The notes below the pieces were generated by a model. The model searched no databases and had not been told where the DNA came from. It saw nothing but the letters and a program-made list of their open reading frames with translations. Source: Polyangium fumosum (GTDB taxonomy: Bacteria > Myxococcota_A > Polyangia > Polyangiales > Polyangiaceae). Taken from it: a DNA stretch of 64,000 bases. Location: positions 51,389 to 115,388 of the forward strand of contig NZ_SSMQ01000038.1 of NCBI RefSeq assembly GCF_005144585.1. The letters run 5' to 3'. A program made the position numbers and the translations under genes. Positions 1 to 9,005 of this stretch are shown here, one piece after another. Positions within the stretch are counted from its first letter, which is position 1. Each line of letters starts with the position of its first letter.

Positions 1-1127
1 TCGTCGCGCGTCACCTGGATCAGGCGCACGTCACGCGGCCGCTGCCAAGCTATGCGAAGCGCGGCCGCACAAAACAGCGGCGAGTGCGTCGTGACGATCA
101 CCTGGCGGCGCTCCTTGCTGCCGAGAGCGAGAGAGCCGAGGAGCTGCGCAATGAGCTCCACCCTCCGCGGGTGAACTCCGTTCTCCGGCTCCTCGAAGGC
201 GACGACAGATCCTGTCCACGGGTTCGTCGCTACGCACGCGAGGGCCAACACCCGCAGCGTCCCTTCAGAGATCACCCGCGAGGAATACGCCGTTCCGTTC
301 TGCTTGATCTCCACGTCCAGGACCCCGCGCCGAGGGTCGAGATCCACGCTCAGGTCATCGACCGATGGGATGACCGTACAGAGGGATCGCTTGACCGAGG
401 CAAATACCTTCGGATTCTCAGCCTTGAGCCTGTAAAGGAACGGCGCGAGATCCTCGCCCAGAGGCCCGATATCATCAACCTCCTGGGGAGCGCGCGCGGC
501 GCGCATGGCGACGCGCGGATCCAGGTAATAGGCACGCATCGACGACAGCAATGCTCGCGCCCTGCTGAGCGCGGGATACTCATTCCCCGAGTATCGCCGA
601 TTCGACAGTTGCGTGTGATTCTGGCCCGCTTCCTCCTCCCACCACGATTCGCGCGACTTCCTCTTTCGTCGAACCACGACCATTCGAGAGGATGGATCCA
701 GACTGATATCGGGGTCCCTCACCAACGTTCCGCTCCTGCCCTTTTGCGATAGCCGCTCGTCACGCACGGAGAGCGCACCAGACTGCGGAGCGATGCCAAT
801 CTCTACTTCATATCCAAGGATACCCTCCTCATCCCGCAAATCCGCTCTCAACCGGAACGTGGGTGGATCGTCAGCGGTCCGCGCCAGCAACGCAGGGAGA
901 CCTCCCTGCGGGAAAGTGAAGGATTCGAGCGGGAGCCCTCGAACGGGCGGGCCCAGAGCCTCGGCCACGGTGTTCGCCGTGGCAAGACGCGAGAGCACCT
1001 GGAGCGCGTCGATCAGGTTGCTCTTGCCAGCCGTGTTGGGACCAAAGACGACCGTAAGCGGCGCAAGCTCGATTGGCCCCACGTCCGCCAGGGACTTGAA
1101 GCCGCGCACGCCCAGGCTCTTCAACAT
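1..1127 (-). CDS. AAA/ABC-type ATPase, RecF/OLD-like (3' end missing)
   Basis: The frame opens with ATG at 1127 and stays open for 375 codons to the left edge, so the C-terminus is missing. The N-terminus (MLKSLGVRGFKSL) is typical of RecF/SMC-like ATPases. A Walker A loop, GPNTAGKS, lies at residues 29-36. Near the visible end there is an ABC-type signature region (SEGTLR), a Walker B (VVAFEEPENG) followed by VHPRR, and a TTHSP switch-histidine motif. This order is that of the AAA_15/AAA_21 ATPases found in OLD nucleases, Gabija GajA, Septu and RloA-like systems. No TOPRIM domain is visible, but one could lie beyond the edge. The function is therefore open: a DNA-dependent ATPase in defence or repair is the family-based expectation, not something shown here. 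The next gene to its right, icd, is on the same strand but clearly unrelated. Confidence 0.8.
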   Translation of the reverse strand, partial: MLKSLGVRGFKSLADVGPIELAPLTVVFGPNTAGKSNLIDALQVLSRLATANTVAEALGPPVRGLPLESFTFPQGGLPALLARTADDPPTFRLRADLRDEEGILGYEVEIGIAPQSGALSVRDERLSQKGRSGTLVRDPDISLDPSSRMVVVRRKRKSRESWWEEEAGQNHTQLSNRRYSGNEYPALSRARALLSSMRAYYLDPRVAMRAARAPQEVDDIGPLGEDLAPFLYRLKAENPKVFASVKRSLCTVIPSVDDLSVDLDPRRGVLDVEIKQNGTAYSSRVISEGTLRVLALACVATNPWTGSVVAFEEPENGVHPRRVELIAQLLGSLALGSKERRQVIVTTHSPLFCAAALRIAWQRPRDVRLIQVTRD

Positions 1128-1202
1128 CGGTATATCTCGCCCCCAGAACTCCAGCGCCCCCCACTCCCGCGAGAGCGGGGGGGGCCGGGGTTCGTCACGC
1201 GT

Positions 1203-2597
1203 TCAGCCCATGTGCGCGATGATCGCGTCACCGAACTCGGAGCACTTCACCTCTTTCGCGCCCTCCATGAGGCGCGCGAAGTCGTAGGTCACGGTCTTCG
1301 CGCCGATCGCGCCGTCCATGCCCTTGTTGATGAGGTCCGCGGCCTCGACCCAGCCCATGTGCCGCAGCATCATCTCGCCCGACAGGATGACCGAGCCGGG
1401 GTTCACCTTGTCGAGGTTCGCGTACTTCGGCGCCGTGCCGTGCGTGGCCTCGAAGACCGCGTGGCCCGTCACGTAGTTGATGTTGCCGCCCGGCGCGATG
1501 CCAATGCCGCCGATCTGCGCCGCGAGCGCGTCCGAGAGGTAATCGCCGTTGAGGTTCAACGTCGCGATCACATCGAAATCACGCGGCCGCGTCAGCACCT
1601 GCTGGAGCGTGATGTCCGCGATCGAGTCCTTGACGCGGAGCATCTTCTTCCACTTGCCGCCGCCGTGCGTGTCCCAGAGCTTGAGCGCCTCCTCGACCTC
1701 GGCGCGGAACTCCGCCTGCATGTCCGGCGGCGCCATGTCGTAGCCAGGCTCGATCTCCTTGGCGTTCTGCTCGACCGTGATCTCCGGGTTCTTCTCCTTG
1801 TTCCCGAGGATCCACGTCTCGCGCTCCGTCACGACCTTGTCCCGGAAATCGTGCTGCGCGAGCGAATAGCCCCACGCCTTGAACGCGCCTTCCGTGAACT
1901 TCATGATGTTGCCCTTGTGCACGAACGTGACGCTCTTCCGGTTGAACCGGAGGGCGTAGTCGATCGCGCCGCGCACCAGGCGCTCCGTGCCCTCGCGGCT
2001 CACCGGCTTGATGCCGATGCCGCTCGTGCCCGGGAAGCGGATGTTCTTCACTCCCATCTCGTTCTGGAGGAAGTCGATCACCTTCTTCGCCTGCGGGCTC
2101 TCCGCCTCCCACTCGATGCCGGCGTAGATGTCCTCCGTGTTCTCACGGAAGATCACCATGTCGACCGCGCCCGGATCCTTCACCGGCGAGGGAACGCCCT
2201 TGTACCAGCGCACCGGGCGCAGGCAGACGTAGAGGTCGAGCATCTGCCGCAGCGCCACGTTGAGCGAACGGATGCCCTTGCCGATCGGGGTCGTCAGCGG
2301 GCCCTTGATGCCCACGAGGAACTGGCGATACGCCTCCACCGTGCCCTGGGGGAGCCACTCGCCGAACGTGTTGAACGCCTTCTCGCCCGCGTACACCTCG
2401 TACCAGGCGATCTTCTTCTTGCCGCCGTACGCCTTCTCCACGGCCGCATCGAGCACGCGCTGGCTCGCCCGCCAGATGTCGGGCCCGGTGCCATCGCCTT
2501 CGATGAACGGGATGATGGGTTGGTCCGGCACCTGGAGCTGGCCGGACGAGGACATCGTGATCGCTTCGCCCGCAGTGGGCTTCGGGAACTCGCGCAT
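1203..2597 (-). CDS. icd: NADP-dependent isocitrate dehydrogenase
   Basis: This 464-residue protein converts isocitrate to 2-oxoglutarate and CO2 with NADP+ in the TCA cycle. It aligns by eye with E. coli Icd from the first residue: the N-terminal [14 protein letters not shown] block, the substrate and phosphorylation-site segment [25 protein letters not shown], and [18 protein letters not shown]. The metal and cofactor blocks near the C-terminus ([17 protein letters not shown] and [11 protein letters not shown]) are also intact. The ATG at 2597 is preferred because the extra 14 residues before the next methionine match the length of the E. coli N-terminus. The gene is divergent from the SurA-like gene, with about 100 bp of shared upstream sequence. 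It is full length, with no sign of damage. Confidence 0.96.
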   Translation of the reverse strand: MREFPKPTAGEAITMSSSGQLQVPDQPIIPFIEGDGTGPDIWRASQRVLDAAVEKAYGGKKKIAWYEVYAGEKAFNTFGEWLPQGTVEAYRQFLVGIKGPLTTPIGKGIRSLNVALRQMLDLYVCLRPVRWYKGVPSPVKDPGAVDMVIFRENTEDIYAGIEWEAESPQAKKVIDFLQNEMGVKNIRFPGTSGIGIKPVSREGTERLVRGAIDYALRFNRKSVTFVHKGNIMKFTEGAFKAWGYSLAQHDFRDKVVTERETWILGNKEKNPEITVEQNAKEIEPGYDMAPPDMQAEFRAEVEEALKLWDTHGGGKWKKMLRVKDSIADITLQQVLTRPRDFDVIATLNLNGDYLSDALAAQIGGIGIAPGGNINYVTGHAVFEATHGTAPKYANLDKVNPGSVILSGEMMLRHMGWVEAADLINKGMDGAIGAKTVTYDFARLMEGAKEVKCSEFGDAIIAHMG

Positions 2598-2701
2598 GGC
2601 GGCGCAATAAACCAGGGCGACGGCTGCCGCAACGGGGACGGACGATCTCGGGTGATTCGCTCGCGGACCCCCGGCCGCACTTGTGCTACGTCGTGCCCGG
2701 C

Positions 2702-3718
2702 ATGCGCTCTCGTCAAAGGCTCGTCGCTCTGGGTCTCGTCCTCGCCGCCGCGCTCGCCCAGCAGCCGGCCGAAGCCATCGTGGTCGAGCGGATCGTCGCC
2801 GTCGTGGGCGACGAACCCATCCTGCTCTCGGAGCTCCGCGCCCGCGCCAAGCCCTTCCTCCTGCAGGTCCAGCAACGCGTGCGCCCCGGCGCCGAGCAGG
2901 CCGCCGCGGAGTCGCAGGTATTCAAGGACATGCTCGAGACGATGATCGATCAACGCCTCGAAGCGCAGGCCGCCGAGCGCGCAGGCATCACGGTCACGCC
3001 CGACGAGGTCGAAAACGCCTTCCGCAACATCGCGAACGCCCAGGGGATCTCGACGGCCGAGCTCTTCCGCGAGGCGAAGGCGCGCTCGGGCCTGACGGAG
3101 CAGGAATACCGCGACGAGATCCGGCGGCAGATCCTCGAAGGCAAGATGCTGCAGCTCCGCGTGAAGGGGCGCGTGCGCATCACCGAGGACGACGTGAAGG
3201 CGACGTACGAGCGCACGTTGCGCGACGAGCGCAAGCGCCGGGACTACCGCCCCTCGTGGATCGTGCTGCAGATCATGCCGGGATCGAGCCCCGAGGCGAT
3301 CGCCGAGCGAAAGAAGCTCGCGGCCGAGATCGTGACCCGCGCGCGGGCAGGGGAAGACTTCGCGGCGCTCGCGCGCGCCTACTCGGACGAGGCGAACACG
3401 CGCGATGCGGGCGGCGACCTCGGGATCCGCGCCCCGATCGGCTCGCCCCAGACCCAGCAGGGCCAGCGCCCGGCGCTCTCGCCCGAGTTCGAGAACGCGG
3501 TGATGCCGCTCGAACCGGGGCAGGTCAGCGACGTGATCGAGATGGAGAAGGGCCTCGTGATCATGAAGCTCATCTCGCGCCAGCCCTCCCGGTACACGAC
3601 GTACGAGGCGGCCAAGGGCGAGATGGTGCAGCGCCTTCAGACGGAGATCCTCGAGAAGGCGAAGCGCAAGTGGCTCGACGAGCTGAAGAAGCGCACGCAC
3701 CTCGACGTGCGCTTGTAG
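2702..3718 (+). CDS. SurA-like periplasmic peptidyl-prolyl cis-trans isomerase
   Basis: A 338-residue exported chaperone. The ATG at 2702 gives a clean Sec signal peptide ([19 protein letters not shown]) ending near residue 25; the in-frame start seven codons upstream would spoil it. Residues about 30-160 form the SurA N-terminal chaperone domain ([16 protein letters not shown], then [11 protein letters not shown]). Residues about 180-300 carry one parvulin (PPIC) domain with the characteristic [12 protein letters not shown] and GGDLGI segments. Family knowledge says SurA escorts outer-membrane beta-barrels across the periplasm; this version has one parvulin domain instead of the two in E. 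coli. It ends 3 bp from the convergent SPFH gene. Confidence 0.88.
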   Translation: MRSRQRLVALGLVLAAALAQQPAEAIVVERIVAVVGDEPILLSELRARAKPFLLQVQQRVRPGAEQAAAESQVFKDMLETMIDQRLEAQAAERAGITVTPDEVENAFRNIANAQGISTAELFREAKARSGLTEQEYRDEIRRQILEGKMLQLRVKGRVRITEDDVKATYERTLRDERKRRDYRPSWIVLQIMPGSSPEAIAERKKLAAEIVTRARAGEDFAALARAYSDEANTRDAGGDLGIRAPIGSPQTQQGQRPALSPEFENAVMPLEPGQVSDVIEMEKGLVIMKLISRQPSRYTTYEAAKGEMVQRLQTEILEKAKRKWLDELKKRTHLDVRL

Positions 3719-3721
3719 CCT

Positions 3722-4849
3722 TCACTTCTTCGGTTGTTCGGCGGGCGGCGCGGGAGGCGCCGCGCCCTCGGGCGCCTTCGCCGGATCGGCCTTCTCGTCC
3801 TTCGCGTCCTTCGCGCGCTCGGCCTCCTTGCGCTCCATCTCCTCTTCCTGACCGAGCAGCTCGAGCAGCTTCTTCTCGTCGTCGTCGCCGCCCTTGCCGA
3901 GCTTCGAGGCGTCGAACGTGAGCATCGGCATCGCGCCGCCGCCGTTCATCACCGGCAGACGGCCGTTCCAGCGCTCGAGCGCGCGGTACTGAAGCACCGA
4001 CGGCGTCATCGAGTACTTGAGGATCAGGTTCGACCTCGCCTCGGCCTTCGCCGTGATGAGCTTCGCGTCCGCCTCGCCCTGCGCGCGCGCACGCGCCGCC
4101 TTCGCCTGCCCTTCGGCCTGCGTGACGGCCTGCTCCGCCTCCGCCCGCACCTGACGCACCCGGTTCTCCGCCTGGATCGCCTGCTGCGTCGCCTCCATCG
4201 CCCGGTTGATCGCGTTCGCTACGTTCTCCGGCAGACGAAGCGCGCCGTTGATCGTGAGCTGATCGATCACGAACCCGTCCTTGCCGAGCTGCTCCTGCAT
4301 GCGCTGCGCGACGTTCTCCACGAGCTTGCCCTTGCCCGACCCGTAGATCTCCTGCACCGGCATCTGCGAGGCCTGCATGTTGAAGCTCTCGCGCATCGCG
4401 TTGCGCACGTAGCCGTTCGCGAGATCCATCAGGTCCGACTTGCGGAACCGGCCGTAGAGCTTCGGCGCGAGCGTGGGCTCGATGTGGAACGAGAGCCCGA
4501 CGTCGGCGTTGATGTTCACGCCCTCCTGCGAGGAGAACGTGATCGAGCTGTCCCGCGCGTTGCTCTCGTGCGGATCCTTCGTCCAGACGATGTTCTGCAC
4601 GCTCGTCGGGAACAGGATGATCTGCTCGGTCAGCGGGTTGAAGAACACCCAGCCCTGCACCGTGGGGCTCTTGTCGACGCCACGCTCGTCCCCCGCGAGC
4701 TTGACCTTGATGCCGACGTGCCCCGCGTCGACACGCAGAACACACGACGAGAGGGCGATCGCCAGGATCGCGAGCCCGACGGCCACGAGGGCGATGCGTT
4801 TGATGAGGTTTGCAGGAGGCGGGGTCGAGAAGGGGCGGACGGTTGCCAT
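3722..4849 (-). CDS. SPFH/prohibitin-family membrane protein
   Basis: A 375-residue protein with one N-terminal membrane helix (IALVAVGLAILAIALSSCV, about residues 18-36) and an SPFH/Band-7 domain beginning VDAGHVGIKVKLAG. The domain is followed by a long Ala/Glu/Gln-rich coiled coil (about residues 205-290) and a Lys/Glu/Pro-rich tail, the usual plan for prohibitins and HflK/HflC, which form oligomeric membrane scaffolds and modulate membrane proteases. The ATG at 4849 is chosen because an in-frame upstream extension is arginine-rich and lacks the expected topology. The cysteine at the end of the helix is not in a good lipobox. No FtsH partner is adjacent. Confidence 0.85.
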   Translation of the reverse strand: MATVRPFSTPPPANLIKRIALVAVGLAILAIALSSCVLRVDAGHVGIKVKLAGDERGVDKSPTVQGWVFFNPLTEQIILFPTSVQNIVWTKDPHESNARDSSITFSSQEGVNINADVGLSFHIEPTLAPKLYGRFRKSDLMDLANGYVRNAMRESFNMQASQMPVQEIYGSGKGKLVENVAQRMQEQLGKDGFVIDQLTINGALRLPENVANAINRAMEATQQAIQAENRVRQVRAEAEQAVTQAEGQAKAARARAQGEADAKLITAKAEARSNLILKYSMTPSVLQYRALERWNGRLPVMNGGGAMPMLTFDASKLGKGGDDDEKKLLELLGQEEEMERKEAERAKDAKDEKADPAKAPEGAAPPAPPAEQPKK

Positions 4850-4886
4850 GGCACTCTCGCGCCTAGCATATCGAAAAGGAGAAGGC

Positions 4887-6386
4887 TCAGGCCCTCGTGG
4901 CGCCGAGCCGCCGGCGCGCCGCCACGGCGATCGCGGCGAGCGCCATGCCGAAGCCAACGACGAGCGGGCCGCGTCCGTCGCCGCTGGTCTTCTTGCCAGC
5001 GCCCGGGACCGGAGCGGCCGAGCCGTCGCCGCAGAAGGCGTCGACGTTCGTGCCGATGCGCGCCTGATGCATGTTGTCGACGGTCTCTTGCAAGGCCGCG
5101 GGCTCGAGGACGAGATCCTTGCCGAGCGCCGCGCGCGGCAGGTTCGCTTCGAGCCGCGTGAGCCAAACGTCCTTCGGATGCAGGCCGTTCATCGCGACCG
5201 CGAGGTCGTCGAGCGGGCCACATGAAAGCGAGCGCGCGTCGATCTCGCCCGCCCCGACCTCGCCGCAGGAGGGATCGTCGAGCGGCACGCCCGCGGGGCA
5301 CGGGTTCGAGACCATGGCGCCGCTCTTGCCGACGTTCGCGAAGGACGCCGAGCACGCGCCGTCCGTCGTCTCGGCGTTCGCGAGGCCCTGCTGCACGTAC
5401 GCCGCCGCGATCGTGTCGGCGAAGGCCCCGTTGCCGGCGGTCGTGTACGTGCGGAACCCCTGGAAGCTGAAGAGACCAGGGAGCTGCGAGAGCAGGCCGC
5501 CCTGGAACGCGAACGCCGTGAGCCACGACGCGCCGCCGTTCTGTTCGAGCACCTTCGTGCGGAGCTCGCCGTAGTTCGACGCCTGCGTCTTGAAGTCCCA
5601 CGAGAGCAGATCGACCGGCACCACGGCGTTGTTGAAGTTCTTCGCCTCCCAGCGGCCCTCGGTGATCATGAAGAGCGTGATCGCGACGTTCGCGCCGCTC
5701 CCGATCGCGACCATGCGCAAGGGCAGCGTGGGGCTCGCGCCGAGCTGCACGACGCGCACGGGCTTCATCGCCTTCACGTCCTTGCCCGGCAGGAGCTTGA
5801 TCGCGATGAAGTCGAACTTCTCCGCGACGTAGGCGTCGATCACCGGCTGCGTCGAGGGATCGATCGCGTACCCCGCGCTGTCGAGCCATCCATTCAGCGC
5901 GCCGGGCGTGTCCGTGCTGAGCGTGACGGTCTGATACGGACCCGCGGTGCCGCGGTGGACGACCGTGACGCTTGGTCCGCCGCCGTTGCTGCCATCTTCC
6001 GCGGCCGAGAACGCACGACCCCCGAGCGAGTCGCTACAGCCGAAGCCACTGCCACCGCTGTTGCCGCAGTCGACACTCGCCTGAAAGATCTGCGTGGTCG
6101 TCGCGGCGTCGAGCGTGTCGAACCAGGCGTCGGTGGAGACCTCGATCACCGCGCCCGGCTTGACCGGCAAGACCCACGCGAAGCTCTCCGGATCGCCGTC
6201 GTACTGGATCTGATCCCAAAGCACCGTCTGCTTCGGCGAGATCGAAAGCGCCATGCGATGCGCCGAAACGACGGTGCTCTGGCTCGGCGGAACGAAACAC
6301 CCCCCGCACGCCGCGGCCTCGTCGGTCGCAGTCAAAGAAGCGAGAAGCGTGGCGGCGAGGACGGGGACGACAAAGCCGAGTCGCAT
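4887..6386 (-). CDS. DUF2330 domain exported protein
   Basis: A 499-residue secreted protein. The ATG at 6386 follows a good ribosome-binding site (GAGAGGAGA) and gives a signal peptide (MRLGFVVPVLAATLLASLTA). The mature N-terminus ACGGCFVPP plus the block WDQIQYDGDPESFAWVLPV is diagnostic of DUF2330, a family common in myxobacteria and of unknown function. Several cysteine pairs in the mature region suggest disulfides. The C-terminus has a hydrophobic helix (LVVGFGMALAAIAVAA) followed by RRR, resembling a myxobacterial C-terminal sorting or anchoring tail, so the protein is probably displayed on the cell surface. It lies 37 bp upstream of the SPFH gene on the same strand. Confidence 0.85.
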   Translation of the reverse strand: MRLGFVVPVLAATLLASLTATDEAAACGGCFVPPSQSTVVSAHRMALSISPKQTVLWDQIQYDGDPESFAWVLPVKPGAVIEVSTDAWFDTLDAATTTQIFQASVDCGNSGGSGFGCSDSLGGRAFSAAEDGSNGGGPSVTVVHRGTAGPYQTVTLSTDTPGALNGWLDSAGYAIDPSTQPVIDAYVAEKFDFIAIKLLPGKDVKAMKPVRVVQLGASPTLPLRMVAIGSGANVAITLFMITEGRWEAKNFNNAVVPVDLLSWDFKTQASNYGELRTKVLEQNGGASWLTAFAFQGGLLSQLPGLFSFQGFRTYTTAGNGAFADTIAAAYVQQGLANAETTDGACSASFANVGKSGAMVSNPCPAGVPLDDPSCGEVGAGEIDARSLSCGPLDDLAVAMNGLHPKDVWLTRLEANLPRAALGKDLVLEPAALQETVDNMHQARIGTNVDAFCGDGSAAPVPGAGKKTSGDGRGPLVVGFGMALAAIAVAARRRLGATRA

Positions 6387-6539
6387 GGGGAAGGTCTCCT
6401 CTCGGGCGAGAGCCTTAAGAAAGGTAAGCCAAGGCGTGGGCGCTTTCAGCAAAAGCAATGCCGACCCGAAGGCGCGCATTCACGGCGAAATGCTGCGCCA
6501 GAGTGGGCCATGCAGGGCGAAGGCGCCGCGGGGTCCGCT

Positions 6540-7337
6540 TCAGCGCGGAAGCGAGGACACGTCGATGCGGCAGGAGACGGGGAGCGCGAGGCCGACCTGC
6601 TCCAGGGAGATGGGCGTTTGCGTGATGGCGTTCGGCGGCTCGCACGCGACGAGGTGGAGCGGCGCGGTCTGGGACTCGGCCACGCGGGCGAAGGCGCGCG
6701 CGCGCTCGACCCAGCGCTTGACGAGCTCGGCCCGGTGCGACTCGGGGTCGCGGAGCTTGAGCTCGGGCGCGCCGAAGGCGACCTCGAGCTCGGGGGCGCC
6801 CTCGCCTCCGGAAGGCACGAGCGCGTCTTCTTTGCGTGAGGCCTCGACGAGCCCCGCGACGAGCTTCGCGCGCGCCCAGTAGCCCGCCTCCGCGGCGAGC
6901 GGGACCTCGACCGCGCCGTCCACGGTCACGACGAAGTGCGCCGGCGGCGGCTTGTCGTCCTTCACCTTCGTGTACGCCGGAGCCGCCGTGGTGTTCGCGC
7001 CGAGCATGGCGATCGTGGCCGCGCCGCCCGTGGACGCGCCGAAGCGCTCCTTGAGGGCGAGCGTGGCCTTCTCCAGAAGGTCGAGCCCGGCCTTCGGATC
7101 CGCGAGCTCGACGCGCAGGACGAAAGGAACACACGCGAGGTCCGGGCGCACGACGAGCGCGCCGCGCGTGTCGCCGTGGCTCGGGATCGAGGGCCCGCTC
7201 GGCGCGGAGAACGCGGACGACGCGCCGCCGTACGACGAGCTCGCGAGGAGCGAGGGCGTGCTCGGCTCGGGGACGGCCGCGCCGCACGCGGTGGCGAGGA
7301 GACCGAGCAGAAGCGGGACAAGACGGACTTTCTCCAT
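6540..7337 (-). CDS. Putative lipoprotein, unknown function
   Basis: A 265-residue protein starting with ATG at 7337. Its signal peptide ends in a lipobox (LLATAC, Cys18), followed by a Ser/Pro/Ala-rich linker, so it should be lipid-anchored. The rest is mixed alpha/beta with no motif I recognise. One segment (VRPDLACVPFVLRVELADPKAGLDLLEKATLAL) reads like part of a SIMPL/DUF541-type fold, but that is only a guess. It is divergent from the dihydrouridine synthase gene, with under 90 bp between the starts. Confidence 0.75.
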   Translation of the reverse strand: MEKVRLVPLLLGLLATACGAAVPEPSTPSLLASSSYGGASSAFSAPSGPSIPSHGDTRGALVVRPDLACVPFVLRVELADPKAGLDLLEKATLALKERFGASTGGAATIAMLGANTTAAPAYTKVKDDKPPPAHFVVTVDGAVEVPLAAEAGYWARAKLVAGLVEASRKEDALVPSGGEGAPELEVAFGAPELKLRDPESHRAELVKRWVERARAFARVAESQTAPLHLVACEPPNAITQTPISLEQVGLALPVSCRIDVSSLPR

Positions 7338-7424
7338 GGGGCGGCGAGTCTACCCGCAATCACGCCGGGATCGCTGGCGCGTCCGTCTGCCCCGTGCTCT
7401 AACCTCTCCCCTTCGAGAACCGCC

Positions 7425-8411
7425 GTGCCCTCCGACCGAACGCTTTTTCAAAAGCTCTTCTCCTCTCGGCCCGTGATCCTCGCGCCGATGGAGGACGTCT
7501 CCGACGCCGTCTTCCGCAAGCTCTGCCGCGAGCTCGACGCCGAGCTTTGCGTGACGGAGTTCGTGAACGTCGAGGGCCTCCTGCGCGGCTGCCGCAACGC
7601 GCGCCGGAAGATCACGCTCGCCCCCGACGATCAGCCGACCGCCATCCAGATCTACGGCTCGGATCCCGACCGCCTCGCCGAGGCCTCCGAGATCGCCGCG
7701 GCCGCGGGCCCCTCGTTCGTCGACATCAACTGCGGCTGCTGGGTGCCGAAGATCGCGGGCCGCGGCGCGGGCGCGGGCTGGCTCCGGAACCCGACCGCAA
7801 TGGTGGAGATGGCCGCGATGGTCGTGCGCCGCGTGTCCATGCCGGTGACGGTGAAGACGCGGATCGGCTGGGGCCCCGAGTCGGAGATGCCGATCGTGGA
7901 GCTCGCGAAGCGGCTCGAAGGCGCGGGCGTCTCGGCGTTGACCATCCATTGCCGGACGGCGCAGATGGGCCACTCGGGGGCGGCGGACTGGACCTGGGCG
8001 GCGCGCGCGAAGAGCGTGGTCGGCATCCCGGTGATCGTGAACGGCGACATCAAGAGCGCGGAGGACGCGCAGCGCGCGCTCGCGGAGACGGGCTGCGACG
8101 GCGTGATGGTGGGCCGGCGAGCGATCGAGCACCCGTGGATCTTCCGCGAGGCGAAGGCGCTGCTCGAGGAGGGCCGGTTGATCGAGCCGCCGACGCCGGA
8201 GGAGCGAATCGCGCTCTGCAAGAAGCACCTCGTGATGAACACGGAGGAGCGCGGCGAGCCGCAAGGCGTGCGCGTGACCCGGCGGCACCTCGCGGGGTAC
8301 CTGCACGGGCTGCCGGGCGCGGCCGCGCTCCGGCGCGCGCTGAATGCGTGTGACTCGCTGGAAGGCTGCCTCGCGATTCTGGACGAGGCGCTCTCGCGAC
8401 GGGCAGCCTGA
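7425..8411 (+). CDS. tRNA-dihydrouridine synthase
   Basis: This FMN enzyme of about 328 residues reduces specific uridines in tRNA to dihydrouridine with NADPH. The N-terminal VILAPMEDVSDAVFRKL matches the Dus signature (LAPM..VTD..FR). DINCGCWVPKI holds the conserved N-x-G-C-P-like block carrying the catalytic cysteine; here the usual proline is absent. VTVKTRIGW, LTIHCRTAQMGHSG, VIVNGDIKS and MVGRRAIEHPWIF follow in the order seen in DusA/B/C. A GTG at 7425 is chosen because the next ATG (7489) would remove the first beta strand of the barrel. The DusA/B/C subclass cannot be settled by eye. Confidence 0.88.
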   Translation: MPSDRTLFQKLFSSRPVILAPMEDVSDAVFRKLCRELDAELCVTEFVNVEGLLRGCRNARRKITLAPDDQPTAIQIYGSDPDRLAEASEIAAAAGPSFVDINCGCWVPKIAGRGAGAGWLRNPTAMVEMAAMVVRRVSMPVTVKTRIGWGPESEMPIVELAKRLEGAGVSALTIHCRTAQMGHSGAADWTWAARAKSVVGIPVIVNGDIKSAEDAQRALAETGCDGVMVGRRAIEHPWIFREAKALLEEGRLIEPPTPEERIALCKKHLVMNTEERGEPQGVRVTRRHLAGYLHGLPGAAALRRALNACDSLEGCLAILDEALSRRAA

Positions 8412-8464
8412 CCGACCCGACGGGGTGGTGACGGCGCGCGTTCGAGTGGGCTAAACTACGAGTA

Positions 8465-8866
8465 GACGCGTCTCCAAGTCGCCTGCGCGCGTCTCCAAGA
8501 CGCCTGCGCGCGTCTCCAAGTCGCCTGCGCGCGTCTCCAAGTCGCGTGCACGCGTCTCCAAGTCGCCTGCGCGCGTCTCCAAGACGCCTGCGCGCGTCTC
8601 CAAGACGCGTCTGCGCGTCCCCGGAGTCGGTTGAGGGCGTCTCGAAGTCGCGTGCACGCGTCTCCAAGACGCCTGCACGCGTCTCCAAGACGCCTGCGCA
8701 GGTCTCCAAGACGCGTCTGCGCGTCCCCGGGGTCGGTTGAGGGCGTCTCGAAGTCGCGTCCGCGCGTCTCCAAGTCGCCTGCGCGCGTCCTCCGGGTCGA
8801 TGGAAGGCGCCTCGAAGGCGCGCGCGCGCGTCTCCAAGTCGCGCGCACGCGTCTCTGACGTGCATC
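8465..8866. repeat. Array of ~19 degenerate 21-bp tandem repeats
   Basis: About 400 bp is built from units of 21 bp with core CGCGTCTCCAAG followed by TCGCCTG or ACGCCTG. I count 12 units with a perfect GTCTCCAAG core and several diverged ones. Two variant units (GTCCCCGG[A/G]GTCGGTTGA then GTCTCGAAGTCGCGT) recur about 110 bp apart, so a five-unit super-repeat has itself been duplicated. The period is a multiple of three and the unit lacks stops, so every frame is open and encodes periodic heptapeptides (RRLGDAR or LETRAGD on the minus strand); I treat these as by-products. The remainder of the gap 8412-9005 holds only the upstream region of the GTPase gene, including a 12-bp direct repeat GACGTGCATCCT at 8857 and 8918. 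Confidence 0.9.
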
Positions 8867-9005
8867 CTCTGGGCTTGATCCGCCCTCCGGAAGGGTACCT
8901 GGTATCCGACAGAACAGGACGTGCATCCTGTAAAACTACGGCAGGCCTTGGTAGCCTCGCAGTCAGTTCTCCTGGTCTCGTGCTCATCCCCCGAAAGGAC
9001 GCTTC

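Noticed and set aside
1212..2945. Long plus-strand frame (577 codons) opposite icd
   Set aside because: It is the antisense of icd and of a SurA-like start; the translation is Arg/Leu/His-rich with no motif, as expected for shadows in high-GC DNA.
8465..8866. CRISPR array
   Set aside because: Units are contiguous with no unique spacers, are degenerate, and no cas genes are near.
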